From: Phycisphaerales bacterium UBA7800 | Lineage (GTDB): Bacteria > Planctomycetota > Phycisphaerae > Phycisphaerales > Phycisphaeraceae | Length of the DNA: 64,000 bases | Direction: 5' to 3' | Assembly (NCBI GenBank): GCA_002480565.1 | Contig: DLCK01000052.1 | Location: forward strand, 49,272-113,271 | Shown: piece after piece, positions 1-9,153 of the stretch | Numbering within the stretch: position 1 is the stretch's first letter | How the letters are laid out: the number at the start of each line of letters is the position of its first letter | The notes under the pieces: model-generated | Databases searched by the model: none | What the model was told of the DNA's origin: nothing | Seen by the model: only the letters and a program-made list of their open reading frames with translations | Translations under genes and position numbers: made by a program

Positions 1-279
1 GAGTCGCATGTCAAAGACGATGCGTTGACTGGTCATGATGACGCTGTAGTTGCCGATGGACTGCATCAGTCCGCTGACCCAGGGTAGCGCCAGTGACAGG
101 ATCATCAAGGGGCCAAGCAGCGCATAGCGTCCTTTGCCGATGACTTGATCCACGACCGCCGCAAGGATCAGCGGGGGCAGCAGGGTCAGCAGGGTGACAC
201 CAAGAACCATCACCACTGCCAGGATTGCCCTGGCGCGGTATTTGATGATTGACTGAACTAGAAAATGGACAGAGCTCAT
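1..279 (-). CDS. ABC exporter, N-terminal part of transmembrane domain (partial)
   Basis: The reverse strand is open from an ATG at 279 to the window edge (93 codons). It reads MSSVHFLVQSIIKYRARAIL, then a hydrophobic segment with LLPPLILAAVVDQVIGKG and a second segment ending near TSQRIVFDMRL. This is the usual start of an ABC-exporter (MsbA/LmrA-like) transmembrane domain: first helix, short loop with VVDxVI, second helix, then the Q-R-x-x-x-D-x-R segment leading into a cytoplasmic helix. The ATP-binding domain lies outside the window, so the substrate cannot be named. The family call is fairly firm; the function is open. Confidence 0.7.
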   Translation of the reverse strand, partial: MSSVHFLVQSIIKYRARAILAVVMVLGVTLLTLLPPLILAAVVDQVIGKGRYALLGPLMILSLALPWVSGLMQSIGNYSVIMTSQRIVFDMRL

Positions 280-845
280 GGCGTGGCCATTTGCGGTCTG
301 CAAAACTCCATTGGCTTGTGTAACGATGATGAACCCGTCTCAGATCGATTGGTGTCGATCCTTTCCAGGGCTCAGACTGGACGATGCGGCAATCCGTGAA
401 TTGTCATTAATCCTCAGGGGACTTCCAACATTTTGGTGTGCTTGACTACATATTTAACTCACCTGACGAAGCTTTTTGCTCAGCGTTTATTGCCGGCTTG
501 ACGTCCCTGTACCAGCCGGTGCTTTGCAAATGCCTGCTCCGAGCAACAATTCCTTTTCCTACTTTCTAAGTTAGTTTTGTAATCGGAATTTTCCATAGGT
601 AGCACGTATGTTTTGTGAAAAAAGTTAAAAAAAGCGCCTCACACCTGCTCGGAATGCTTCAAAATAAGGATTGGCCGAAAGGCATTTTGCTCGAATTAAT
701 GTCGTTGGTTGCATTCCTGCAAGACCAATGATTTGCTGTCGCCAAGTGTTTGCAGTCAGCCGGTACATGGTTGCAATCACCTGATCCATCTTGATGAGCA
801 TCGTCTGATTTATGCCGATTCACCAACCTGCATTACAATCTGCCC
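280..845. other. Intergenic stretch between ABC exporter and pdxH
   Basis: About 570 bases with no convincing coding frame on either strand. It must hold the promoter of the leftward exporter gene and of pdxH; a TACAAT sequence a few bases upstream of the pdxH start is the only -10-like element I would point to. No repeat or strong hairpin was seen. Confidence 0.5.
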
Positions 846-1487
846 ATGAGTAATCTCGGTGACATACGGCGTGATTTTGACCAGCAGGGCTTGCGACGCA
901 GCCAGTTGCTATCCAACCCCCTTAAGCAGTTTGAGTCTTGGCTGGATGAAGCGATCAAGGCTGACATCACAGACCCGACTGCGATGACTTTGGCGACTGC
1001 CGATCAAAACGGCAGACCGACTGCACGGATCGTGCTTCTCAAGGGGCTGGATGAACAGGGACTGTGTTTTTACACCCATTACCACAGCAACAAAGCCAGG
1101 CAGATTGCTGCCAACCCCCAGGGCGCTTTGGTCTTCTTTTGGCCAGCGATGGATCGGCAGATTCGCTTTGAGGGTGCGATCCAAAAGGTCAGTCGGCAGC
1201 AGTCGCAGGCCTACTTTCAAAGCCGTCCGCTTGGATCACAAATCAGTGCTACAGCATCGGATCAAAGTCAGCCCGTAGGCAGTCGAGAACTTTTGGAACA
1301 ACGCGCAGAGGAGATTGCCCGACAAGCGGAAAAGGCCGCCTTGCAACTGCCCGACTTCTGGGGTGGTTATCGCCTGATACCCGATCGAGCCGAGTTCTGG
1401 GTTGGGCGGCCAAGTCGTCTGCATGACCGGTTTGAATACAGCCTGCAAGCCGATGGCAATTGGCAAATTCAACGCCTATGTCCATAA
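846..1487 (+). CDS. pdxH: Pyridoxamine 5'-phosphate oxidase
   Basis: FMN-dependent oxidation of pyridoxamine/pyridoxine 5'-phosphate to pyridoxal 5'-phosphate, the last step of vitamin B6 salvage, in the cytoplasm. The 213-aa length matches the family. Family motifs appear in order: RIVLLKG and FYTHYHSNKA (FMN phosphate contacts), a W-P-x3-RQIRFEG stretch, YFQSRPLGSQI followed by AS-x-QSQ, then WGGYRLIP, EFW-x-G and RLHDRF, ending in the family-typical R-L-x-P. The gene stands alone and converges with the histidine kinase 36 bases downstream. Nothing is missing or unusual. Confidence 0.96.
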   Translation: MSNLGDIRRDFDQQGLRRSQLLSNPLKQFESWLDEAIKADITDPTAMTLATADQNGRPTARIVLLKGLDEQGLCFYTHYHSNKARQIAANPQGALVFFWPAMDRQIRFEGAIQKVSRQQSQAYFQSRPLGSQISATASDQSQPVGSRELLEQRAEEIARQAEKAALQLPDFWGGYRLIPDRAEFWVGRPSRLHDRFEYSLQADGNWQIQRLCP

Positions 1488-1523
1488 GTCCGATCCGTCT
1501 CATCGACTGAGACATTAACGGAA

Positions 1524-3887
1524 TCAGCGTGAAATGCCGTTAAGAATCTCCAGAAGGTGTCCGGCTAATTCGCGCATCGGCATGGGTTGTCTGAGCAGTA
1601 ACGCATGACTGGCGTATGCCATCGGTGTTGGGGGGGTATTGCGATCCGTCATCAAAACCCATTTGTAATCCGGCTGACGTTCTTGGAGAACTTTGCAGAT
1701 CGATTCGGTGGGCAGGTTCCCCGGCACGTCGTCACAGACCAATAAGTCGATGACAAGATCCGGTTCTTCGATGAGTAATGTTTCAAGATGCTGCATGTCC
1801 GCGACACCATGGACTGTCACCTGTTGATCACTGAGCATGGTTTGCAGAACCTGCTTGAGCATGTCATCAGTCTGTACGAGAACCATGTGGCGATGCCCCG
1901 CAGCGATTGTGGTGTCCGAAGGGGCTGTTGTTGAAAGGCAATTGATTCCTGGGAAGGTGATCTTAAACCGTGTCCCATTACCCGGTTCAGATTGAACTCT
2001 GATTCTTGCCTGATGATCGGTGATAATCCCATGAGCGACCGCCAGGCCCAGGCCGGTTCCCTGGCTGCGTGATTTGGTGGTGTAGAACGGATCGAAGAGA
2101 CGTTGACGGGTTTGTTCATCCATGCCCACGCCGGTGTCGCAGACCCATAAATTCAAAAGTGGTCGGCGGCCTTCACAGCTTTCAGTTTCCAAAATCAGTG
2201 ACAGCGTCCCGCCATCAGGCATTGCATCGCGCGCGTTGACGACCAGATTCATCAGCAATTGCTGTATCTCCGAAGGGTCGGCATTGATTTGTAATGGACA
2301 TTGAGTTTTGTCCATAACTTGAACTTTGATTGTCGCAGGTATCAGAGGCTTGAGGGTTTGGAGACTTTGTTCGATGATCTGCATCAGATCCACATGTTGT
2401 CGGTGGCCATTGGTTTGTCGTGCAAAGGTCAGCAGACTTCGTGTCATCCCAGTGGATTGGCGGATGGCCTGATGAATGTTCTTTAATGCCTTGGTCGGAT
2501 CCTGCCCCTTGTCATATTGCGTCTGAGCCATGTCCAGATAACTTTCAATGGCTAAGAGCAGGTTGTTAAAGTCATGGGCAACACCACTGGCCAAGGTGCC
2601 GATGGCTTGGAGTTTCTGTGCTTGACGCAGACGGTCTTCAAGTTGTTCGTGTTGCTGCTGGGCTTTGAGTTGTGGGGAAAGGTCTTCGATTTGGTTGATG
2701 CAGTATTGGGGTTTGCCTTGCGCATCGCGGACAACGGTGACGGTGATCTGACACCAGACTTCGTGGCCGTCTTTGTGAAGGTATCGTTTTTTGGTGCTGT
2801 GGCGTGTGGCTGCTGAGTTGGTCAACATTTCCGCGAACTTTTTACAGGTGTCAGTGTCCATGTCCGGGGCGATGTCAAAGAAGGTCTTGTCGATGAGTTC
2901 TGACCAGCGATAGCCGAGCATTCTGCAAAAGCGATTATTGATCTGCAGAAACTTGCCATCAGGCGTTGCCAAAACCATCCCCATCGGTGCGTGGTCAAAT
3001 GCCAGATGGAATCGGTATTCGCTTTCGCGTAATGCGGTCATGGTTTTTCGCTGCTGAGTGGTGTCGATGAAGCTCACGACCGCGCCTAAGCATAACCGCG
3101 TCTGTTGATCAACCACAGGCATGGCTGAGAAGACACCCCAACTCTCCGTGCCACATTGGCATTGGATTCCCAACGTGGTTTCTTCTTCGCGTTGCAACAG
3201 GTCCATGCAACGGTAGCCCGGCCAGTGTGATTTCAAGTTCCCTTTGGTGTTGTCCTCAAGGAGTAATTTGCAGTGTTCACTCCATTGATAGCATCGCTCC
3301 TGCTCATCAAATTGGAGACAGAAAAACTTGATCGCCTGCTCATTGGCAAACACAATCCGCTTTTGAGCATCATGTCGAATCACCCCGCCGGGTAAGACCT
3401 GCATGATCGCTTCGTTTAGTGCGTCACTTTGATGTAGTGCTTTACGCGTGCTCAAGTCACGGGCATGGATTAATAACGCAGGCTGACTGTTGTACAGAAT
3501 CTGTGTGGTGATTAATTCCACAGGAATGCGACGGCCGGACTTATGCAGGCTAAACCCCTCGTACATCTGCATGCGACCTTCAACGAATTTGGAGTATTCC
3601 CGCTGGACCAGATCTCTTTGATCCTCTGGCACAAGTTCCAGGACATGAATGCCCACCAACTCCTCGCGCGTCATCCCGTGAAGGCGACATGCCTGCTTAT
3701 TGACATCCAGTACGTACCCATCGAGTGACTCAATGAAAATCGCGTCCGGTGCATGTTCAAGCAGATAACCAAGACCAGGTTCACTGTTGACGGTGTTTAG
3801 GCTTTGGGGCATAGGTGTGTCCAATTGGGTTTGTTGTTCATGATACACCCCCGTTAGAGCCATGTCTTTGTGAATCTCAACAGCCAC
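1524..3887 (-). CDS. Multi-PAS hybrid sensor histidine kinase with degenerate receiver
   Basis: 787 aa, apparently soluble (no clear membrane segment). Order: PAS (about 38-150, beginning LLEHAPDAIFIESLDGYVLD), a second PAS-like region (about 160-280), a third PAS/PAC (about 290-415), then a HisKA dimerisation helix with the phospho-acceptor in VAHDFNN (His about 438), an HATPase_c domain (NLVVNARDAMPDGG N-box, GVGMDEQ, FDPFYTTK and GTGLGLAVAHGI), and a C-terminal CheY-like region (about 665-787). The AHDFNN H-box groups it with NtrB-like/PAS kinases. In the terminal receiver an Asp is present in LLVCDD, but the usual switch lysine is replaced (LRQPMP where K-P is expected), so phosphotransfer there is doubtful. 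No response regulator gene is adjacent. The signal is unknown. Confidence 0.9.
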   Translation of the reverse strand: MAVEIHKDMALTGVYHEQQTQLDTPMPQSLNTVNSEPGLGYLLEHAPDAIFIESLDGYVLDVNKQACRLHGMTREELVGIHVLELVPEDQRDLVQREYSKFVEGRMQMYEGFSLHKSGRRIPVELITTQILYNSQPALLIHARDLSTRKALHQSDALNEAIMQVLPGGVIRHDAQKRIVFANEQAIKFFCLQFDEQERCYQWSEHCKLLLEDNTKGNLKSHWPGYRCMDLLQREEETTLGIQCQCGTESWGVFSAMPVVDQQTRLCLGAVVSFIDTTQQRKTMTALRESEYRFHLAFDHAPMGMVLATPDGKFLQINNRFCRMLGYRWSELIDKTFFDIAPDMDTDTCKKFAEMLTNSAATRHSTKKRYLHKDGHEVWCQITVTVVRDAQGKPQYCINQIEDLSPQLKAQQQHEQLEDRLRQAQKLQAIGTLASGVAHDFNNLLLAIESYLDMAQTQYDKGQDPTKALKNIHQAIRQSTGMTRSLLTFARQTNGHRQHVDLMQIIEQSLQTLKPLIPATIKVQVMDKTQCPLQINADPSEIQQLLMNLVVNARDAMPDGGTLSLILETESCEGRRPLLNLWVCDTGVGMDEQTRQRLFDPFYTTKSRSQGTGLGLAVAHGIITDHQARIRVQSEPGNGTRFKITFPGINCLSTTAPSDTTIAAGHRHMVLVQTDDMLKQVLQTMLSDQQVTVHGVADMQHLETLLIEEPDLVIDLLVCDDVPGNLPTESICKVLQERQPDYKWVLMTDRNTPPTPMAYASHALLLRQPMPMRELAGHLLEILNGISR

Positions 3888-4020
3888 AACGGATACCAGC
3901 GGCTTTGCCAGCGATGGATGGGCGTTTGGGTATCCATCATTTGCCTGATGTTTGAATAGTGAACATGGGTCAGAGGGCGAACTTTGGACCTCAACTGGCC
4001 TTTATGCCGATAACTGATGC

Positions 4021-5193
4021 ATGCTGCGCTTTGGACACATTCTGCAATTACTTGTCATGGCTCTGTTGGGGCTTGGGCTGATTATGGTCCACTCCGCAGG
4101 CAGTCGCATCGGCATGGGAGACGATGTCCTGCAATACATTCAGTGGCGTCAGTGGCTCTACGCTGGCATGGCGCTGCTTGCAATGTTTGTCGCATCACGA
4201 TTGGATATTCGATCCATCTGCATGACGCGACGAGGCCTTTGGCACCCATTGCTATGGGCATTGCTGTTAATGTTCGGATGTATGGCAGCGACCTTTATCC
4301 CTGGCATCGCTCGCACCGTCAACGGCTCATCCCGCTGGCTGTTCCTGGGCGTTGGCAAAGTGGGCATCAGCATCCAACCCAGTGAAATGGCCAAGCTGCT
4401 GATGGTACTCGCCATCGCGTGGTGGGCGACCCGCAAGGCCGGTGTCATGCACCGATTCATCTGGGGCTTACTCCCCATTCTCATGCTCGTGGGTTTGACC
4501 TGTGCGGTGATTATTCTCGAAGACCTTGGCACAGGTGTTCTCATCGGCGCGGTCTGTGTGGTCTTGCTCATCAGTAGCGGGGCTCGCATCTGGCATCTGG
4601 TTGCACTGAGCCCCATCGTCATCGGCGGACTCATCGCTGCGATCATGCATAGCCCGTATCGCGTCGCTCGATTGCTTGCTTTTATGGACCCCTGGGCAGA
4701 CCCGCAAGGCACCGGCTATCACCCGATCCAATCCATGCTCGCCATTGCAATGGGGGGAACGACCGGTCGCGGACTGGGGGGCGGGATTCAGAAATTCGGC
4801 TACCTGCCTGAAGACACCACCGACTTTATCTTTGCCACCATCTGCGAAGAACTCGGACTCACCGGCGCGTTTGTCGTTGTCGGCTTGTTCCTCTGTCTGA
4901 TCTGGACGGCATGGACGATTGCATCCCAATGCCGCGACCCATTTGGCCGCATTCTTGGCATGGGTGTCTTACTGACCGTGGGCATGCAGGCTGCCATGAA
5001 TCTGGCAGTCGTCACCGTCATGGTTCCCACCAAAGGTATCGCACTGCCACTGGTGAGTTCCGGTGGCACAGGTTGGATTCTCACCGCCTTCGCCTTGGGT
5101 TTGGTCGTCTCCCTGGACAACGCCTATAACCTCGAACATCCCTTGGAAACAGAAATCGCTCAGGACTCTGCGACCCACGCCGTCGCTGCCTGA
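4021..5193 (+). CDS. ftsW: SEDS-family peptidoglycan polymerase (FtsW/RodA-like)
   Basis: Integral membrane protein of 390 aa with about ten hydrophobic segments. SEDS motifs are visible: VNGSSRWLFLG followed by IQPSEMAKL, the EDLGTG loop, PEDTTDFIFATICEELGLTG, and near the C-terminus N-x2-V-x3-MVPTKGIALPLVSSGGTG. The family polymerises lipid II glycan strands with a partner class B PBP. The TDFIFAxxxEELG wording favours FtsW (division) over RodA, but the gene is alone, not in a division cluster, so the assignment within the family is tentative. ATG 4017 is out of frame; ATG 4021 is used and has no strong Shine-Dalgarno. It is followed by a clear terminator. Planctomycetes are often poor in division genes, so a SEDS gene here is noteworthy. 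Confidence 0.85.
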   Translation: MLRFGHILQLLVMALLGLGLIMVHSAGSRIGMGDDVLQYIQWRQWLYAGMALLAMFVASRLDIRSICMTRRGLWHPLLWALLLMFGCMAATFIPGIARTVNGSSRWLFLGVGKVGISIQPSEMAKLLMVLAIAWWATRKAGVMHRFIWGLLPILMLVGLTCAVIILEDLGTGVLIGAVCVVLLISSGARIWHLVALSPIVIGGLIAAIMHSPYRVARLLAFMDPWADPQGTGYHPIQSMLAIAMGGTTGRGLGGGIQKFGYLPEDTTDFIFATICEELGLTGAFVVVGLFLCLIWTAWTIASQCRDPFGRILGMGVLLTVGMQAAMNLAVVTVMVPTKGIALPLVSSGGTGWILTAFALGLVVSLDNAYNLEHPLETEIAQDSATHAVAA

Positions 5194-5215
5194 TTCCCCC
5201 GATGCATCAGTGAAA

Positions 5216-5255
5216 ATCGCAGGTGTCACCTTTGTGAGACATCTGCGGTTTTTTT
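5216..5255 (+). terminator. Rho-independent terminator after ftsW-like gene
   Basis: A 12-bp stem (ATCGCAGGTGTC pairing with GACATCTGCGGT, two G-U pairs) with a 10-base loop, immediately followed by seven T. It lies 22 bases past the stop codon of the SEDS gene. Confidence 0.9.
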
Positions 5256-5409
5256 ATGTCAGGTACTGACCGGCATCAAGTATTTTGTGGATGTCTTGCG
5301 TCAAAGCAAAGTGGAAATTACAAGGCATGACAACATCACGTTGCCATGCCTTGGGTTTGAATTGAGATTTGAATTCGCTGCGACACTACGTGTCGCTGAG
5401 GCTTGATTT

Positions 5410-7302
5410 TTATGGCTGCTTATATCCATCGACATCCGAGGCTAACTCTTTGAGTTGCCAGGCGCGGACGTAGTCGATGGTGAAATCGGCTGGAAGCTTT
5501 GAATCATCCAATGGGTCGTTATCCCAACCGCCGGTGACCAGATCGAACATCAGGTCCATGGGCTGATTGCAGACACGTTCGTTTTCCCAGCGCCCGACTT
5601 CTTGGCCTTGTGCGTAGTAGACGAGTTTACCCGGTAGCCAGAGGACGCCGGCGGTGATGAATCCGTCTTTGTCGGGCTTGGCATAGATGCAGGTTGAGCC
5701 GATGGCTTTGTGTCCTTTTTTGTAACCGTCCCAGTGCATGGCCACGTTGTAGCGATGGGGCCCCCAACGGGTGAGGTGTTCCATGATGTCGAATTCCATG
5801 CCACCTTTGGCGGTATCTTGACGGACCCATTGCGGGCCGGTTTCGACGCCACGGTCGGGCATCATCCAAAAGGCAGGCCAGAGTCCGGGGGCGGTTGGGA
5901 GTTTCATGCGGGCTTCGAAGTAGCCGTACTTTTGTACCCATTTACCATAGGAGTCCATGAAGCCGACTTGGTAGTCGGTGACCCGTTTGTGGTTGGGATC
6001 GTCATTGTGGTGTCCGCGTTTTTTGCTCATGCGCAAACGTACCATGCCGTCACCCAGGACAATGCCGTCTTTGGAGAAGTGGCTTCGTTTGTCCCAGTAA
6101 TTTGGAGCATAGATTCGCCAGAGTTTTTCGTTGAGAACTGAGCCGTCGAAGTTTTCATCAAGTGTCTGTGTCCAGTTGCCATCGACGGGGGGCCGCTTAC
6201 CCAACCATGCGGGGATGTCGGCAGTGACCAACTCTGCGGTCATGGATTGGACGGTGAATTGCTGGCCGGCTTTGGGATCGGTGGTGGTGATGTCGATGGC
6301 ACGGACCTGATGACTGGTCATGCGTGTGCCGGACTTCTTGGCATCATCGCCGTTCCATGTTTGCTTCTTGATAAACGGCACGATGACTGTCGTCGTTTGA
6401 CCGGGTGATACCGCTTTGTCGGCTTGCGCCCAATTGGTATTGCCGCCTCTGGTTTTGATAAGAAATTTAGGGGTCACCGGCATCTTGCCCGTGTTCTTGA
6501 CTGCTATGCTCAGTTGCAGATAGCGGTTGAGATTCCACAGTCCCATCAGCGGTTTGTAGCTGGCCAACGCATCGTTTTTATCTTTGGTAATGCGGACCTC
6601 CACTTGCTCACCTTGCATGGTGACCGTGGCTTCACGCAGATAAAATTGCTTGGCAGGGTCGATCTTGATGCCTTTGCCCAGAATGATGCCATCCTTGGGA
6701 ATGATGCGGACGTTTTCAGGTTTTACGGGGGGCTTTTCACCGGGCTTGCCACCTGCGACGATGGAGTCGACACGGATTTTGACACCTTCTTCGTTTTTGA
6801 CCTTGCCGGTAAAGAGCATGATCTGGGTGATCTTTGAAGCATCGAGTTTGTAGGAAGGTTTGCCTCCATAGGAAAAGCCAAAGCGAAGGATGCCGGTTAT
6901 GGTTTGTCCCGGTGCGATGTAAAAGTTCTCGGTGTTCCAGGGACTTTTCTTCCAGTCACCGCCATTATCCACCCGCATGGCAACCATCGCACGCTTGGTC
7001 CCCAGGTTGGTTAGGACGACTTTGATATGTCCGTAGGCCGAGAGATCTAATGTCGGATCATACTTGTACTTGAAACCGGGATAACCCGCATTTCCCTTTT
7101 CGATACTCATGATCAGACCTGGCTTGGCTGGTTCATTGCTATGAGCCAGTGAAACCTGATTGGAAACGGTCACTGCGGTATCAATGGCGGCAGCATTTGT
7201 CAGATCAATGACCGCCATGGTGTCCTGGGCTTGAATCCAACTTGTACAAAGCAGGATGGCAAGCATCCCGCACGCTCGTGTGACAAAACCATGCATGTTC
7301 AT
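5410..7302 (-). CDS. Secreted GH16 glycoside hydrolase with N-terminal binding-type domains
   Basis: 630 aa. An N-terminal signal peptide (hydrophobic ACGMLAILLCTSW, cleavage near IQA-Q) sends it out of the cytoplasm. Residues about 30-190 and 200-365 are two beta-rich regions resembling carbohydrate-binding or NPCBM-like modules. The C-terminal part (about 375-620) is a GH16 beta-jelly roll: it has W-x-x-YAPNYW, YFEARMKLP and, at 503-508, the EFDIME signature (E-x-D-x2-E; E503 nucleophile, D505, E508 acid/base). GH16 enzymes of this type cleave beta-1,3/1,4 glucans or galactans such as laminarin, agar, carrageenan and porphyran; the substrate cannot be fixed from sequence. It is a single gene with an AT-rich, repeat-bearing upstream region (7358-7400), so it may be induced with the LacI-controlled loci nearby. 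Confidence 0.88.
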   Translation of the reverse strand: MNMHGFVTRACGMLAILLCTSWIQAQDTMAVIDLTNAAAIDTAVTVSNQVSLAHSNEPAKPGLIMSIEKGNAGYPGFKYKYDPTLDLSAYGHIKVVLTNLGTKRAMVAMRVDNGGDWKKSPWNTENFYIAPGQTITGILRFGFSYGGKPSYKLDASKITQIMLFTGKVKNEEGVKIRVDSIVAGGKPGEKPPVKPENVRIIPKDGIILGKGIKIDPAKQFYLREATVTMQGEQVEVRITKDKNDALASYKPLMGLWNLNRYLQLSIAVKNTGKMPVTPKFLIKTRGGNTNWAQADKAVSPGQTTTVIVPFIKKQTWNGDDAKKSGTRMTSHQVRAIDITTTDPKAGQQFTVQSMTAELVTADIPAWLGKRPPVDGNWTQTLDENFDGSVLNEKLWRIYAPNYWDKRSHFSKDGIVLGDGMVRLRMSKKRGHHNDDPNHKRVTDYQVGFMDSYGKWVQKYGYFEARMKLPTAPGLWPAFWMMPDRGVETGPQWVRQDTAKGGMEFDIMEHLTRWGPHRYNVAMHWDGYKKGHKAIGSTCIYAKPDKDGFITAGVLWLPGKLVYYAQGQEVGRWENERVCNQPMDLMFDLVTGGWDNDPLDDSKLPADFTIDYVRAWQLKELASDVDGYKQP

Positions 7303-7357
7303 GAACCTTATTGAAAGACAGAAATCAGTGGGTAGGTGGGCTAGGTGATGGTGGGTG

Positions 7358-7400
7358 TTAATTAAAGCTTTGGTTTTCTTAATTAAACCTTTAGTTTAAT
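7358..7400 (-). promoter_or_regulatory. Candidate operator/promoter region of the GH16 gene
   Basis: Two direct copies of TTAATTAAA (7358-7366 and 7379-7387), 21 bases (two helical turns) apart. The second overlaps a perfect 7-bp inverted repeat, ATTAAAC-CTTTA-GTTTAAT (7382-7400). The cluster lies 55-100 bases upstream of the GH16 start. Which protein binds, if any, is not shown; AT-rich promoter DNA can give such matches by chance. Confidence 0.4.
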
Positions 7401-7651
7401 CAATCTTAGCTATGGCTTTAAGCAAGTCAACGAGCAATTGAGCAAAAGTTTGATCAGATGTGTGATATGGCTTGGAACTTGTTTGTTTTGGAAAGGATTT
7501 GCCATCTTAGTCAGTGAAGTGGTCCCTTGTGTCAGGAAGCAGAAACCTGCTTATTATTGCCATCTCACGCTTTTTCAGACATACACAGGTATTGAATACA
7601 ACACGCCACGCGTTTCACAAACGCCCCAATCTCCCTTATCATGCCTCGACT

Positions 7652-8950
7652 ATGGCAAGCAAAAAGACCAACATTATGATTCTCGGCAGCGGTGGGCGTG
7701 AACATGTCCTGGGCTGGAAACTCAAACAATCACCTTCCTGTGGCAAGCTCTACTTTGCTCCCGGTAACGGCGGTACGGCTCAACTGGGTGAGAATCTCAA
7801 AATCGACCCGGATAAAGTCACCACCAAAGTCGTCGACGAAATCGACTACTTCTGCCGTCATAATGATGTCTCCATGATCATCATCGGCCCCGAAGACCCA
7901 TTGGCTCAGGGCATGGCAGACCGCTTGGCGCGAGAGGGGCGAACCATCTTCGGTCCCGTGGCAGCGGCAGCAAGACTTGAAGGCGACAAGGCATGGGCCA
8001 AGCAGATGATGCGCGCAGCGTCCATCCCCACCGCCGAAGCCAAGGTCGTGGATAACTATGAAGCAGCCGTCACCTATATCGAATCCCGTGAAGGAGGCAT
8101 GGTCGTCAAGGCAGCAGGTCTTGCCAAAGGCAAAGGCGTCTACGTCTGTGACAACGCTCAGGAAGCTCTCGCTGCTGTCGAAGACATCATGGTCAAAAAG
8201 ATCTTCGGTGAAGCAGGCGATCAGGTCATCATTGAAGAAAAACTCCAGGGACAGGAACTTTCAGTCCTCGCATTGGTCGATGGCAAAAACATCTATGTCC
8301 TCGAACCTGCTCAGGATCACAAACAAGCCTACGAAGGTGACAAAGGTCCCAACACCGGTGGCATGGGAGCTTACACCCCAACCCCATTGGCGACCGACGA
8401 ACTTCTGCGAATGGTCGAGCGTCACATCCTCGTCCCCACCGTCGATGTCCTCAAACGTGACGGCATCGAATTCAAGGGCGTCCTCTATGCAGGCCTGATG
8501 CTCACCCCCGCTGGCCCCAAGGTTCTGGAATTCAATGTCCGCTTTGGTGATCCGGAAGTACAGGCGATGATGATGCGACTTAAGGGCGACTTAGTGCAAA
8601 TCATCAAAGCCACCGCCGAAGGCAAGCTTGATACCGTCGATATCAGTTGGGACAAACGCTGTTGCTGCTGTGTGGTCATGGCATCGGGCGGCTATCCCGG
8701 CGAATACCAAAAAGGCAAAGTCATCAAGGGACTCAAAGAAGCTGCTGCCATGGAAGGTGTCGAAATCTTCCACGCAGGCACCAAGCTCTCTGATGGCGAA
8801 ATCCTCACCAATGGTGGTCGCGTGCTTAACGTTTGTGCCATGGGCAAAGACCTCAAGGAAGCACAGGCCAAAGCCAACGCAGCCTGCAAAGTCATCCAAT
8901 TCAGCGGCGCCCAATACCGCAAGGATATTGGCTTCCGTGTGATGAAGTAA
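7652..8950 (+). CDS. purD: Phosphoribosylamine-glycine ligase (GAR synthetase)
   Basis: Second step of purine synthesis: 5-phosphoribosylamine + glycine + ATP to GAR. The frame is open from 7514, but homology begins at MASKKTNIMILGSGGREHVL, so the start is ATG 7652 (432 aa, the family's usual length). Seen in order: GGREH near the N-terminus, the PEDPLAQG loop, ATP-grasp segments with VVKAAGLAKGKGVYVC and EEKLQGQELSVLALVDG, QDHKQAYEGDKGPNTGGMGA, and EFNVRFGDPE near residue 290. It stands alone between a GH16 gene and a LacI gene; purA is far away at 62-63 kb. Confidence 0.97.
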   Translation: MASKKTNIMILGSGGREHVLGWKLKQSPSCGKLYFAPGNGGTAQLGENLKIDPDKVTTKVVDEIDYFCRHNDVSMIIIGPEDPLAQGMADRLAREGRTIFGPVAAAARLEGDKAWAKQMMRAASIPTAEAKVVDNYEAAVTYIESREGGMVVKAAGLAKGKGVYVCDNAQEALAAVEDIMVKKIFGEAGDQVIIEEKLQGQELSVLALVDGKNIYVLEPAQDHKQAYEGDKGPNTGGMGAYTPTPLATDELLRMVERHILVPTVDVLKRDGIEFKGVLYAGLMLTPAGPKVLEFNVRFGDPEVQAMMMRLKGDLVQIIKATAEGKLDTVDISWDKRCCCCVVMASGGYPGEYQKGKVIKGLKEAAAMEGVEIFHAGTKLSDGEILTNGGRVLNVCAMGKDLKEAQAKANAACKVIQFSGAQYRKDIGFRVMK

Positions 8951-9044
8951 GTGAATTTGCGGACGTTAGAACACTTAACTTTCAAGTGTCGCGTTGTCGC
9001 GCACCCAAGTCTGGCAGCGGCTATTGAATAACTCAATCAACAGC

Positions 9045-9063
9045 CGCAAGCTGACAGCTTGCG
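9045..9063. repeat. Short near-perfect palindrome in purD 3' region
   Basis: CGCAAGCTG-A-CAGCTTGCG: 9-bp arms around one base. No T-run follows, so it is not a standard terminator. It resembles short REP-like intergenic palindromes; an 8-10 kb distant element at 22090 shares the CCGCAAGC core. Confidence 0.5.
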
Positions 9064-9119
9064 CGTCCTTAATTTACGCTACGTTTGAGTGATAAACGCT
9101 ATAAATTTATAGAATATTG

Positions 9120-9153
9120 AACTGCCAACGCACGATAGAGTGAGTTGGCAGTT
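9120..9153. terminator. Hairpin terminator between convergent purD and lacI-type gene
   Basis: Perfect 10-bp inverted repeat AACTGCCAAC / GTTGGCAGTT with a 14-base loop, ending against the stop codon of the LacI gene. It is followed on the plus strand by TATTG and shortly a TTTT, so it is a reasonable but weak terminator for purD. A 14-bp AT palindrome (9099-9112, CTATAAATTTATAG) lies just before it. Confidence 0.5.

Noticed and set aside
4158..5229. Several long frames opposite the SEDS gene
   Set aside because: Shadow frames; they are rich in Met/Arg/Ser/His as expected from the reverse of a membrane protein gene.
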